Shown here: piece by piece, positions 10,005 through 18,484 of the stretch
Position numbering within the stretch: the first letter of the stretch is position 1
Layout of the letters: the number at the start of each line of letters is the position of its first letter
NCBI GenBank assembly: GCA_003584875.1
Contig: QVQD01000198.1
Span: 1-37,585, forward strand
DNA length: 37,585 bases
DNA from: Methylococcales bacterium
Lineage (GTDB): Bacteria > Pseudomonadota > Gammaproteobacteria > Methylococcales > Methylomonadaceae
Direction of reading: 5' to 3'
Made by a program: the position numbers and the translations under genes
Notes under the pieces: model-generated
What the model was told of the DNA's origin: nothing
The model's database searches: none
What the model saw: only the letters and a program-made list of their open reading frames with translations

Positions 10005-10460
10005 TTATTTAGATAACATGGCGATAATCGCGTTCAACTCCCTTATTTGATTATCAGCTTCAACTTGCTCAGTCACATCCTGTTGAACACCCAAATAGTA
10101 AATAATCCGATTTTTTTTATCTAACAAAGGGGTGATTTTTAATCGATTGTAAAATAGCGAACCGTCTTTTTTGTAGTTTCTCAGCATGACCTCAATCGAT
10201 TCCTGTTTCTTTATCGCTGCTGATATTTGTTGACTCGCTTGTTGATTTCGATCGTCAGCTTGCAAAAAACGACAATTAAAACCGATAGTATCTTCTTGAC
10301 TGAACCCCGTTAGTTTTTCAAACGCTTTATTGGCATAGACGATTGGGGCATCAGGTAAATCTGGATCTGTAAGTACTACTCCGTTCACACATTCATCAAG
10401 AATATCAGTTAATAAATGTGGTATGAGCCCCCCAGAATCTTTTTCAGCTACAAAAAGCAT
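10005..10460 (-). CDS. Short LOV-domain protein (LOV1)
   Basis: GFNCRFLQADDRNQ with photoactive Cys; NYKKDGSLFYNRLKITPL; YYLGVQQDVTEQ; short helical N- and C-terminal extensions, no effector domain. Confidence 0.93.
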   Translation of the reverse strand: MLFVAEKDSGGLIPHLLTDILDECVNGVVLTDPDLPDAPIVYANKAFEKLTGFSQEDTIGFNCRFLQADDRNQQASQQISAAIKKQESIEVMLRNYKKDGSLFYNRLKITPLLDKKNRIIYYLGVQQDVTEQVEADNQIRELNAIIAMLSK

Positions 10461-10479
10461 ATTTTAATCTCCGTAATTT

Positions 10480-10500
10480 ATATGACAATAGAGGTCATAT
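10480..10500. promoter_or_regulatory. Inverted repeat ATATGAC-N7-GTCATAT immediately upstream of LOV1; candidate operator
   Basis: Perfect 7-bp arms about 20 nt upstream of the LOV1 start codon. Confidence 0.4.
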
Positions 10501-10782
10501 CTATGATTCGTATCTATACATCAAAAATTAAATTTAGCAATTTAATATTGTGGCTAGGTGCAGTGTCATGAACTATCTTTGTGTTTAAAAAAGACCCCTT
10601 CATATCGGAATAAATAATTGATTTTTATACACGAAGAACAGCGCTGATGTTTCCATTGAATGACTTTTAAAGATTAGAATTCTTTTAATTGACAATGTGA
10701 TTTATCATGATAACCTAGTTTTGCAGTTGGTTAATTTTTGCACTAAGATCAAACTACTAATAATAATAACGAGGAGAAGGTA

Positions 10783-11190
10783 ATGTACGTAATAAATAAA
10801 AAAACGCTTATAAAATTTACTTCACTTTTGGGCTTACTAGCCGCTTTACAAGTTAGTCCTGTTTCGGCTAACCCCAATGAAACGGCTGCCTGTGCTAGTC
10901 ACATTCAAGAAAAAATCTCTTGGGATAACGACGGCCACGCAAAATGGGAACAGAAAAACATTGATAAATTATGTAAAGGCACTACAAGCCCCAAAGAACC
11001 AGGCGAATGCTTTAAAAAAGTTATGAGTGGCCATGTTAAATGGGGAGAAGGCGATAAATGGGAATGGGAAAATGCAGTCAATTTATGTTCAGGTACAAAT
11101 GACTCTGAGCAAACAATTGAATGCTTCAAAAAACAAGTTCACGCCGGCACTGCTTGGAAAGAAGCTATCACACAATGCCAAGCCAAATAA
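10783..11190 (+). CDS. Secreted Cys/Trp repeat protein of unknown function
   Basis: Signal peptide ending ...SPVSA|NPNE; mature part has three tandem repeats, each with two Cys (C37/C64, C76/C102, C114/C132), pattern C-x-x-K-...-W-...-W-x-x-A-x-x-L-C-x-G-T. Strong SD aacGAGGAGAAGgtaATG. Confidence 0.8.
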   Translation: MYVINKKTLIKFTSLLGLLAALQVSPVSANPNETAACASHIQEKISWDNDGHAKWEQKNIDKLCKGTTSPKEPGECFKKVMSGHVKWGEGDKWEWENAVNLCSGTNDSEQTIECFKKQVHAGTAWKEAITQCQAK

Positions 11191-11276
11191 TTAACATCTA
11201 AACCTGTCTACTAAATTGAATTACAAAACACTACTAGTGCGTTTATAGCTAGGGTATACAGTTAATTAATCTTAAT

Positions 11277-11310
11277 CACTCGCATCTCTCATAATCAAGA
11301 GAGGCGAGTG
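11277..11310 (+). terminator. Strong stem-loop, possible terminator downstream of the Cys/Trp repeat gene
   Basis: CACTCGCATCTCTC-ATAATCA-AGAGAGGCGAGTG near-perfect hairpin. The following tract (CTTCATTATACT) is only moderately T-rich. Confidence 0.5.
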
Positions 11311-11864
11311 CTTCATTATACTGTATCTCTCTTTGTGAAATATTTGAACTTAATTGTAGGTCGGAATAAGGCTTTAAGAGCATAAGCGAAAAAAGAGTTT
11401 CCGGCATCGGCTACATCTACTGTGCATGAAAGGTCACTACGCGCTACTCTTAGGTGGCTATATTAAAGCTTATATGTTGCAGCGCTGAGACTGGTATGGT
11501 CTATCAAGCCCACAAGGATTTTAAGGCGATTACTAATTAACTTTGTTAATTATTATTTGCATGTTTCCAAAGTAACGGTATGTTGTATGGGGTGATTGTT
11601 ACCTTAACAATAGTAAGCAATATTAAACTAATTGTTCGGTTATGTTGAAAGATCGTTCATTGGCAGAATGCTAATAAATAATGCTTGTGACAATGTTTGT
11701 GATGGTGTTATTGTGCGATCCGCTAGATTAGAGGCTGTGCATCTTATTAGTTTAAGTTTTTTATTTAGTTTTCATAATTATAATCGTCAGTGTCTGTAAT
11801 AAAACAGATAATTTAATATAGGCGAGTTTATGTTGAGTTACCCTCAACCGGGAGATGTATCGCA

Positions 11865-12335
11865 ATGCCAATTAAATTTTCTTTTGATTCCTCTACACCT
11901 ATTACAGGTGAGGCTTCAATAAAAATCAATAGATCTATCGCTGATGTTTTTTCCTTTATTGGTGAACGATTCTATGAGAATTATCCAAAATGGGCGCCAG
12001 AAGTAGTGGAGTTACAGCCTTTAGACGGCGATGAACTCTTTGTCGGTGCCAAAACAAAACAAGTCAGAGAAGATCAAGGTGCCCTAGTTGAATCAGTATT
12101 CGAGATTACTGAATATCAGCCTGTTGTACAATTAATTTTTAAAGGTATTGGTGAGCCTTATCAACATTCTTATTTTCTTCAGTCGGAAGATTTAGATATT
12201 ACGGAATTAACTTTTTGTTTTGAATTATCTGAGATAGAAGTTTTTATGCGACCTTTTCAAAAGTTGATTCGTGCCTCTATCGAAGATGGCGCTGAAAATA
12301 CTGTAGAAAATATAAAAAATTTGATGCTCTCTTGA
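11865..12335 (+). CDS. SRPBCC/START-like superfamily protein
   Basis: INRSIADVFSFIGERFYENYPKWAPEVVELQPL...VGAKTKQVRED, typical of polyketide cyclase/SRPBCC proteins. Heads the LOV2 gene run. Confidence 0.7.
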   Translation: MPIKFSFDSSTPITGEASIKINRSIADVFSFIGERFYENYPKWAPEVVELQPLDGDELFVGAKTKQVREDQGALVESVFEITEYQPVVQLIFKGIGEPYQHSYFLQSEDLDITELTFCFELSEIEVFMRPFQKLIRASIEDGAENTVENIKNLMLS

Positions 12336-12383
12336 GCCCATTAAGCTAGTCCTATGACTAAATTGTAAGAATTGGAGAAAAAT

Positions 12384-12839
12384 ATGCCTTTTATTGTTGA
12401 AAAAGATACCGGATTAATACCACAAGTTTTATCTGCTATTTTAGATGAATGTGTTAATGGAGTGACCTTAGCTGATCCAGATATGGAAGATGCGCCTATT
12501 GTTTACGCCAACAAAGCCTTTGAGCGTTTAACAGGTTATGGGCAAGAAGATATTATTGGGTTTAACTGTCGCTTTATGCAAGGTGAAGATAGAGATCAAC
12601 CTGCACGACAAATAATATCCGAAGCGATGAAAAATTCTGAAAGTGTGGAAGTTACCTTGCGTAATTACAAGAAAGATGGATCTTTATTTCACAATCGTTT
12701 AAAAATAACCCCGTTATTTGATAAAAAACACAGAGTTATTTATTATCTTGGCGTCCAATTTGATATTACTCAGCAAGTCGATGCAAGTAATGAAATTAAA
12801 GAACTCAATTCATTAATAGAAGCAATGAGTCCAAAATAA
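12384..12839 (+). CDS. Short LOV-domain protein (LOV2), paralog of LOV1
   Basis: GFNCRFMQGEDRDQ; NYKKDGSLFHNRLKITPL; YYLGVQFDITQQ. ATG at 12384 preceded by GGAG is a better start than the TTG at 12372 in the ORF track. Confidence 0.93.
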   Translation: MPFIVEKDTGLIPQVLSAILDECVNGVTLADPDMEDAPIVYANKAFERLTGYGQEDIIGFNCRFMQGEDRDQPARQIISEAMKNSESVEVTLRNYKKDGSLFHNRLKITPLFDKKHRVIYYLGVQFDITQQVDASNEIKELNSLIEAMSPK

Positions 12840-12844
12840 ACGTT

Positions 12845-13678
12845 ATGAATGCCACAGAAACTGCAAGTGCTAACGGCGGCCTCTATTTCAATGAGGCTCT
12901 ATTTGGTTTAGCCATCATCGCTTTTATAGTGCTGGTGATTATGGAAAAGCGCCATCCTTTTAGGGCTTTTCCGGCTAAAATTTTTAAAGAGTCTTTTGTT
13001 ACCAATACCACTGCATTTTTGGTTAACAATTTAATATTGAGTACCTTGCGTGCGTCTTCATTGTTCTTAGTTGCTCAACAATTTGCTACACATGGCTTAT
13101 TGAGTGGTATGGAAAATGGGCCCATTAAATGGCTGTTAGCGTTTGCTTTTTTTGATTTGGCCATTTATCTGTGGCATTTTGTCAGTCATAAGTCTGAATA
13201 TTTGTGGCGTTTCCATAAAGTGCATCACAGTGATAAAGGTTTCAATGTTTCTACTGGCTTTAGATTTCATGTCTTTGATTTATTGATTGAGATAGTCTAC
13301 AAATGTGTCTTTGTAGTTGTGATTGGAGTTGATGCTTATGTGGTATTGTCGATTGAAATAGTTGAATTGTTTTTTATATTGTTTCATCACGCCAACATCC
13401 GAGTACCTAATGAAGATTTAATTTCAAATGTATTCATTACGCCTTCTTTACACAGAACACATCATTCTAAAAAACGTTCTGAACACGATAGTAACTATGG
13501 CATTGTTTTTTCATTATGGGACCGAATGTTTGGTACTCGTAAAGAATTGGTGCCAGAACAAATTGGTTTAGACATCATTAATGCTGATAACTTCATTCAA
13601 TTATTCTCTTTGGCTTTTATCACTGAGGTTAAGTTAAGAAAACTCTTGGGATGGATTCCAAAGGGTAAGAAAAAATGA
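12845..13678 (+). CDS. Sterol desaturase / fatty acid hydroxylase superfamily membrane protein
   Basis: His clusters HFVSH, HKVHHSD, FHHAN, HRTHHSKK with several TM segments. Confidence 0.9.
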   Translation: MNATETASANGGLYFNEALFGLAIIAFIVLVIMEKRHPFRAFPAKIFKESFVTNTTAFLVNNLILSTLRASSLFLVAQQFATHGLLSGMENGPIKWLLAFAFFDLAIYLWHFVSHKSEYLWRFHKVHHSDKGFNVSTGFRFHVFDLLIEIVYKCVFVVVIGVDAYVVLSIEIVELFFILFHHANIRVPNEDLISNVFITPSLHRTHHSKKRSEHDSNYGIVFSLWDRMFGTRKELVPEQIGLDIINADNFIQLFSLAFITEVKLRKLLGWIPKGKKK

Positions 13679-14631
13679 TTATCAAAACTCATAAAAGTAT
13701 TCCTGGTTCTGAAATTACTGATCCGTTAGTTTTTAAGCAACGTAGGCAGTTAATTAAGGCAATGCTGGCGTTAGGAATAACGGGTTCAGGAATTTATTCA
13801 GGTTTAGCGTTTGCTAATGAAGCCAAATGGCCAACTGTTGCTAAAGGCTATGAGCCCAAAGCACCATTATCGGCCACTGCAGCTGATATAGTAAAAAACC
13901 ATACCAATTATTATGAGTTTACTTATAACAAAACCGACGCAACCAGCTTAGCCCAAGCATTACCTATTGATCCTTGGTCTGTTGAAATTACGGGTGAAGT
14001 CGAAAAGCCGGGTGTTTATCATTTAGAAGATATTTTAACTCAGCAAACTCTTCAAGAATATATCTACAGATTTCGCTGTGTTGAAGGTTGGTCTATGGTG
14101 GTGCCTTGGATGGGTTTTCCCTTAGCTAATTTATTAAAAAAAGTTAAGCCTTTGTCCAGTGCTCAATTTGTGAAATTTACCACCTTGCAAGATGCTAAAA
14201 GTATGCCTAATCAAGCAGTAAATAGCATGCTGGAATGGCCTTATGTAGAAGGGTTACGGATCGACGAGGCGATGCATCCTTTAGCTATTTTAGCCTCAGG
14301 TATGTACGGTGAAGCTTTGCCTAAACAAAATGGGGCACCTTTAAGGTTAGTCGTGCCTTGGAAATATGGCTTTAAAAGTATTAAAGCCATAGTCAAGATT
14401 GAGCTGCTTAAAAGAGCGCCTTTAAGTACTTGGAGCAAAGCGGCTCCTAACGATTATGGTTTTTACGCCAATGTAAATCCCGATGTTCCGCATCCTCGTT
14501 GGAGTCAAAGTAGCGAACGCGTTTTAGGTGCTGGGTATTTTACACCGCGTCGAAAAACAGAGTTATTTAATGGCTACGCTGATGAAGTTGCTGCATTGTA
14601 TAGCGGCATGGATTTACGGCATTTCTTCTGA
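13675..14631 (+). CDS. msrP: Periplasmic methionine sulfoxide reductase catalytic subunit MsrP (YedY)
   Basis: Twin-arginine leader (RRQLIKAMLALG), Mo-cofactor motif YRFRCVEGWSMVVPW, PWKYGFKSIKAIVKI. 4-bp overlap with the previous gene. Confidence 0.95.
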   Translation: MIIKTHKSIPGSEITDPLVFKQRRQLIKAMLALGITGSGIYSGLAFANEAKWPTVAKGYEPKAPLSATAADIVKNHTNYYEFTYNKTDATSLAQALPIDPWSVEITGEVEKPGVYHLEDILTQQTLQEYIYRFRCVEGWSMVVPWMGFPLANLLKKVKPLSSAQFVKFTTLQDAKSMPNQAVNSMLEWPYVEGLRIDEAMHPLAILASGMYGEALPKQNGAPLRLVVPWKYGFKSIKAIVKIELLKRAPLSTWSKAAPNDYGFYANVNPDVPHPRWSQSSERVLGAGYFTPRRKTELFNGYADEVAALYSGMDLRHFF

Positions 14632-15287
14632 TGGTTTTGCGTAATATAAAGCCGTATACACTATGCTTTAGCATTTGTTTATTGCCGTTATTAGGCATAA
14701 TTGTCGATATGCTCTTCGGTAATTTAGGTGTCGATCCTATCTTATCGTTGCACATCCGCTTAGGCGATTGGTCTTTACGTTTGTTATGGTTAACCTTGTG
14801 TATTACCCCCTTACAAACGGTGACTCAATGGCGCGGTATGTCACAATATCGAAAAATGTTAGGTCTATACACTTTCTTTTATGCGAGTTTGCATGTCTTA
14901 GTTTATTTATGGATGGACCAAGGCTTGGTATGGAGTGCGATTACTAGGGATATTATTGAAAGTTCGTATATCTGGTTTGGTTTAATAGCTTTTTTGCTAA
15001 TATTTCTATTGGCAATTACTACGCCATTGATAATGGTAAAAAAGCTGGGTAAAAATTGGAAAAAATTACATCGCTACATTTATATAGCCTCTATAGCCGT
15101 TATTATTCATTATTATTGGCAACTTAAAGGGAATATGGCAGAGCCTTTGTTTTATTTGCTCATATTGACTTTATTACTAGCCTTTAGATTAGCTTTATGG
15201 TTTAAAAACCGAAAATTTGCAAAATTGATGATTCCTACAACTCGAAAGATAAATGTGGTAAAGGATGAATCATTTACAGAAGATTAG
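14631..15287 (+). CDS. msrQ: Heme-binding membrane subunit MsrQ (YedZ)
   Basis: GDWSLRLLWLTLCITPLQ, LGLYTFFYASLHVLVY, LHRYIYIASIAVIIHYYW. Directly overlaps msrP stop. Confidence 0.93.
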   Translation: MVLRNIKPYTLCFSICLLPLLGIIVDMLFGNLGVDPILSLHIRLGDWSLRLLWLTLCITPLQTVTQWRGMSQYRKMLGLYTFFYASLHVLVYLWMDQGLVWSAITRDIIESSYIWFGLIAFLLIFLLAITTPLIMVKKLGKNWKKLHRYIYIASIAVIIHYYWQLKGNMAEPLFYLLILTLLLAFRLALWFKNRKFAKLMIPTTRKINVVKDESFTED

Positions 15288-15421
15288 TCTTTAGCGGTAA
15301 AGCTTAAAGCAACAATCATTAAAGAAGTTCAAATAGTTAGTACTTGGGATTCATCAACTACATTGTTTCTGTGTTCTGCATCATTGTCCAAAGTTAAGGA
15401 TTGGGGGAAATCGTTTCACAT

Positions 15422-15487
15422 GTAGGGGCTACAGATTCGCCCAGTAATACGATGTTCCAAGATATAGGGCGAATCTGTCGCCCCTAC
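15422..15487. repeat. REP-like inverted repeat, family 4 extended form
   Basis: GTAGGGGCTACAGATTCGCCC ... GGGCGAATCTGTCGCCCCTAC, arms with one mismatch. Confidence 0.85.
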
Positions 15488-15590
15488 AAAGCTTGATAGT
15501 GGCGTTGACTCAGAACGAGGAAATATTAAAAATTCTATATTCATCTATTACGAATATTTCTTTTTTATAGCTCTAATTTTCACACCTTTT

Positions 15591-16454
15591 ATGGCAAAAA
15601 TCTTAATCATAGGCTGCGGCTCTATTGGTATTCAACTCGCAGAAGTATTAATGACTAAAGGTCATCAAGTAGTCGGGTTTAAAAGAAATCCCCCTATCAA
15701 TGAAGTTGCAACAGGCATAGTTTATTTTAAGGCTGATATAAGTTCTAGCGCTTCACTCACAGCCTTGTCCCTAGATTTCGATTTTGTGTATTTTATTGTC
15801 TCTCCTGATGGTCGTAACCAAGAAAGTTATGAAGCTATTTATAATTTAGGCATTAATAATCTATTAGCGCATTTCTCACAAGCCGAAAAGACCCCGCAGT
15901 GGTTTTTTATATCATCAACCAGTGTTTATGGACAAACGCAAGGTGAATGGGTGGATGAAAGTTCACCTAGCTATCCAGAAAACATAACGAGTCAACTGAT
16001 TAGATCAGCCGAGCAGCGCTTGATGGATTTAAATGCAAATCATGTGATTGTGCGCTTTTCTGGAATCTACGGGCCAGGGCGTGAATATTTGCTAAGAATG
16101 GCCAAACAAGTTCCTGCCCCTGACATACAACAAACTCCTCCTTACTATACCAACCGTATTCATCAAACTGATTGTGTAGGCGTATTAGTGTTTTTACTAG
16201 AATGTCGCCTAGCAGGAAAAGCTTTAAAATCATGTTATGTAGCCAGTGATGATGATCCAGCGACAACCTGGGAAGTCATGTCGTGGTTGGCAGAACGTAT
16301 GAATACTTCATTACCATCCCCTAAAGTAATGCAGCCAGAGGCGGATATGAATAAACGTTGTAATAATCAACGTTTGAAAGCCTTAGGTTATCAGTTTAGT
16401 TATCCAAGTTATAAAGAGGGCTATGCGGAGTTGATTGATAATAGGTGGGTTTGA
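15591..16454 (+). CDS. NAD(P)-dependent epimerase/SDR-family protein
   Basis: ILIIGCGSIGIQLAEVLMTKGHQVVGFKR Rossmann start; STSVYGQTQGEWVDE; VIVRFSGIYGPGR. Confidence 0.88.
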   Translation: MAKILIIGCGSIGIQLAEVLMTKGHQVVGFKRNPPINEVATGIVYFKADISSSASLTALSLDFDFVYFIVSPDGRNQESYEAIYNLGINNLLAHFSQAEKTPQWFFISSTSVYGQTQGEWVDESSPSYPENITSQLIRSAEQRLMDLNANHVIVRFSGIYGPGREYLLRMAKQVPAPDIQQTPPYYTNRIHQTDCVGVLVFLLECRLAGKALKSCYVASDDDPATTWEVMSWLAERMNTSLPSPKVMQPEADMNKRCNNQRLKALGYQFSYPSYKEGYAELIDNRWV

Positions 16455-16562
16455 TCGTGCGGCACTAAGTATAGTTAAGCATCTGTCGCCCCTAAGATGC
16501 AATTAATCTTCAATGTAGGGTAGTTCGGTAGGATGGGTAGAATAAATTGAAACCTATCAAAG

Positions 16563-16680
16563 GCTAGTCATCGCTGGCGCTCTTGCGTAAGCGAGCAAAG
16601 TGTTTCCGGCAAAGATGCCTTTCCTGTACCGGAAACGCCATTACGCGCTGCGCTAGCATGGTCTTATTCCTTCGGCCTAC
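16563..16680. repeat. REP/BIME-like repeat, family 2, diverged copy
   Basis: GTTTCCGGCA...TACCGGAAACGCC...GGTCTTATTCCTTCGGCCTAC, similar to 161-277. Confidence 0.75.
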
Positions 16681-16700
16681 ACAACTCGCATCCTACTTAA

Positions 16701-17753
16701 CTAATCTACTTCCAAACTCGCTAAATCAATCACGAATCGGTATTTAACATCACTCTTTAATACCCGTGTATAAGCTTCATTAATTTCTTGCATGGGAATG
16801 ATTTCTATTTCTGAGCTTATGTTATGTTCCGCACAGAAATCTAACATCTCTTGAGTTTCTTTGATGCCACCGATTAAAGAACCCACAATACTGCGACGTT
16901 TAAAGATTAAAGGGCCGACCGAAGGTGAGGGGTGTGGTTGATCCGGTACGCCTACTAAGCAGAGAATACCATCACGTTTGAGTAACAGCGTGTAGTCGTC
17001 TAAATTATGCGGTGCAGCAACAGTGTTTAGAATAAAGTTAAAGCTACCTTGGTGAGCTTGCATTTCCTCGGCATTGGTAGAAATCACTACTTCATCAGCT
17101 CCGAGTCTTTTTGCATCTTCTGCTTTAGCGGGTGTTGTAGTAAAAAGAACTACATGAGCACCAAAGGCACGGGCAAACTTAATGCCCATGTGACCCAGTC
17201 CACCTAAACCAACAATGCCAACTTTATCGCCTTTACCAATATTCCAATGCTTTAAAGGAGAATAGGTGGTAATGCCTGCACATAATAAAGGTGCGGTCTT
17301 AGCAAGGTCAAGCTCGTCTGAAATGTGTAATACAAAATCATGGTTAACCACAATCTGCTTAGAGTAACCGCCGTAATTATTAACACCGGTTTGTTTTTCA
17401 GGGCTGTTATAAGTAAATGAGGCTTGATTGCAAAATTGTTCCTGATGATCGTGGCAATCAGGGCAAGTTCTGCACGAATCGACCATACAGCCAACTCCAA
17501 CACTATCACCTATTTTAAAGCTGGTGACGGCATCGCCTATTTTAGTCACTTTACCGACAATTTCATGTCCAGGTACGATGGGGAAGGTTGAACCGCCCCA
17601 TTCGTTGCGTGCTTGATGTATATCAGAATGGCAGACGCCACAGTAAAGTATCTCTATTTGAACATCAGTAGCACGAAGTTCGCGACGTTCAAAGCTAAAA
17701 GGAGTGAGTGGTGCATCTTGTTGAAGAGCGGCATAGCCTATTGTCTGTGACAT
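16701..17753 (-). CDS. Zinc-dependent alcohol/aldehyde dehydrogenase (NAD(P)-dependent, YahK-like MDR)
   Basis: CGVCHSDIHQARNEWGGSTFPIVPGHEIVG, structural Zn Cys cluster CRTCPDCHDHQEQFC, GIVGLGGLGHMGIKFA. Confidence 0.93.
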   Translation of the reverse strand: MSQTIGYAALQQDAPLTPFSFERRELRATDVQIEILYCGVCHSDIHQARNEWGGSTFPIVPGHEIVGKVTKIGDAVTSFKIGDSVGVGCMVDSCRTCPDCHDHQEQFCNQASFTYNSPEKQTGVNNYGGYSKQIVVNHDFVLHISDELDLAKTAPLLCAGITTYSPLKHWNIGKGDKVGIVGLGGLGHMGIKFARAFGAHVVLFTTTPAKAEDAKRLGADEVVISTNAEEMQAHQGSFNFILNTVAAPHNLDDYTLLLKRDGILCLVGVPDQPHPSPSVGPLIFKRRSIVGSLIGGIKETQEMLDFCAEHNISSEIEIIPMQEINEAYTRVLKSDVKYRFVIDLASLEVD

Positions 17754-17900
17754 AATGATCCTTGGGCTGATAATTTCTAATGCTTTTAAACTTTTAATAA
17801 ATTAAATTAAATTAAATTAGATTAACACGAAGACTTTGTAATAGTCTGAGTTTTAAATCGGCTGATGTTAGTTATTAATTGTCATTGAAAACATCAGATT

Positions 17901-17958
17901 GCCATTAAGTTAAGTATTTGTCGCCCCTACAGATGCAATCAATCCTTAACTTAATGGC
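17901..17958. repeat. 58-bp element with perfect 14-bp inverted ends
   Basis: GCCATTAAGTTAAG ... CTTAACTTAATGGC; core TGTCGCCCCTACAGATGCAATCAATC resembles 16472-16512. Confidence 0.75.
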
Positions 17959-18083
17959 AGTGACCTTACTACTCCGTTAATTCCCTAATCAGTTGTTCAT
18001 TTATTAATTAATTAATCTTGGCGTCAAAACTCATGAGTTTATCTGCTGTTGTTTTTCAGAAATTAACCAGTAACTTGCAAACG

Positions 18084-18168
18084 GTAGGGCGTTAATAGGC
18101 GATAGATGCATTACGCCGCATGATACGCATTCAATTAGGTGCAATACGCTAAAGCTATTGCACCCTAC
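18084..18168. repeat. REP-like element, family 5 (GTAGGGCGTTAAT ... TATTGCACCCTAC)
   Basis: GTAG/CTAC bounded; right half is a perfect hairpin GGTGCAATA-CGCTAAAGC-TATTGCACC, left half an imperfect hairpin GGCGTTAAT...ATTACGCC. Confidence 0.75.
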
Positions 18169-18174
18169 TATGCG

Positions 18175-18298
18175 GTAGCAAGCCGGAATAAGACCATGCT
18201 AGCCTACCTAGCGCGTGGTGGCGTTTTCGGCACAGGTGTTGTGCTGGTGCCAGAAACGCTTTACCCACTTACGCTCGGAAAGCCTTATTACGGCCTAC
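18175..18298. repeat. REP/BIME-like repeat, family 2 copy
   Basis: GTAGCAAGCCGGAATAAGACCATGCTAG ... GAAAGCCTTATTACGGCCTAC. Confidence 0.82.
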
Positions 18299-18484
18299 TG
18301 TTTTTTTTGTCGATGGAAAACTGGTGTAAACAACGTAATAGTCGACGTACTAAGGTTTACCACTATTGTTTCTGCGGCGATGAAATCTGAATTGAAATCA
18401 CTGGTTTGCTCAAAGACGCGAATTTAACTTTAAAGTACAATTCTGATTACTCAATCATCAAGCGAAACATTATATTTATTGATG

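Noticed and set aside
11191-11864. Possible ncRNA or small gene in the 670-bp gap
   Set aside because: Only a hairpin/terminator and a partial family-2 repeat (11356 on) are identifiable; no supported RNA fold or ORF.
18139-18390. 83-aa ORF in the adh-gspD gap
   Set aside because: Runs through two REP-like repeats; not credible as coding.
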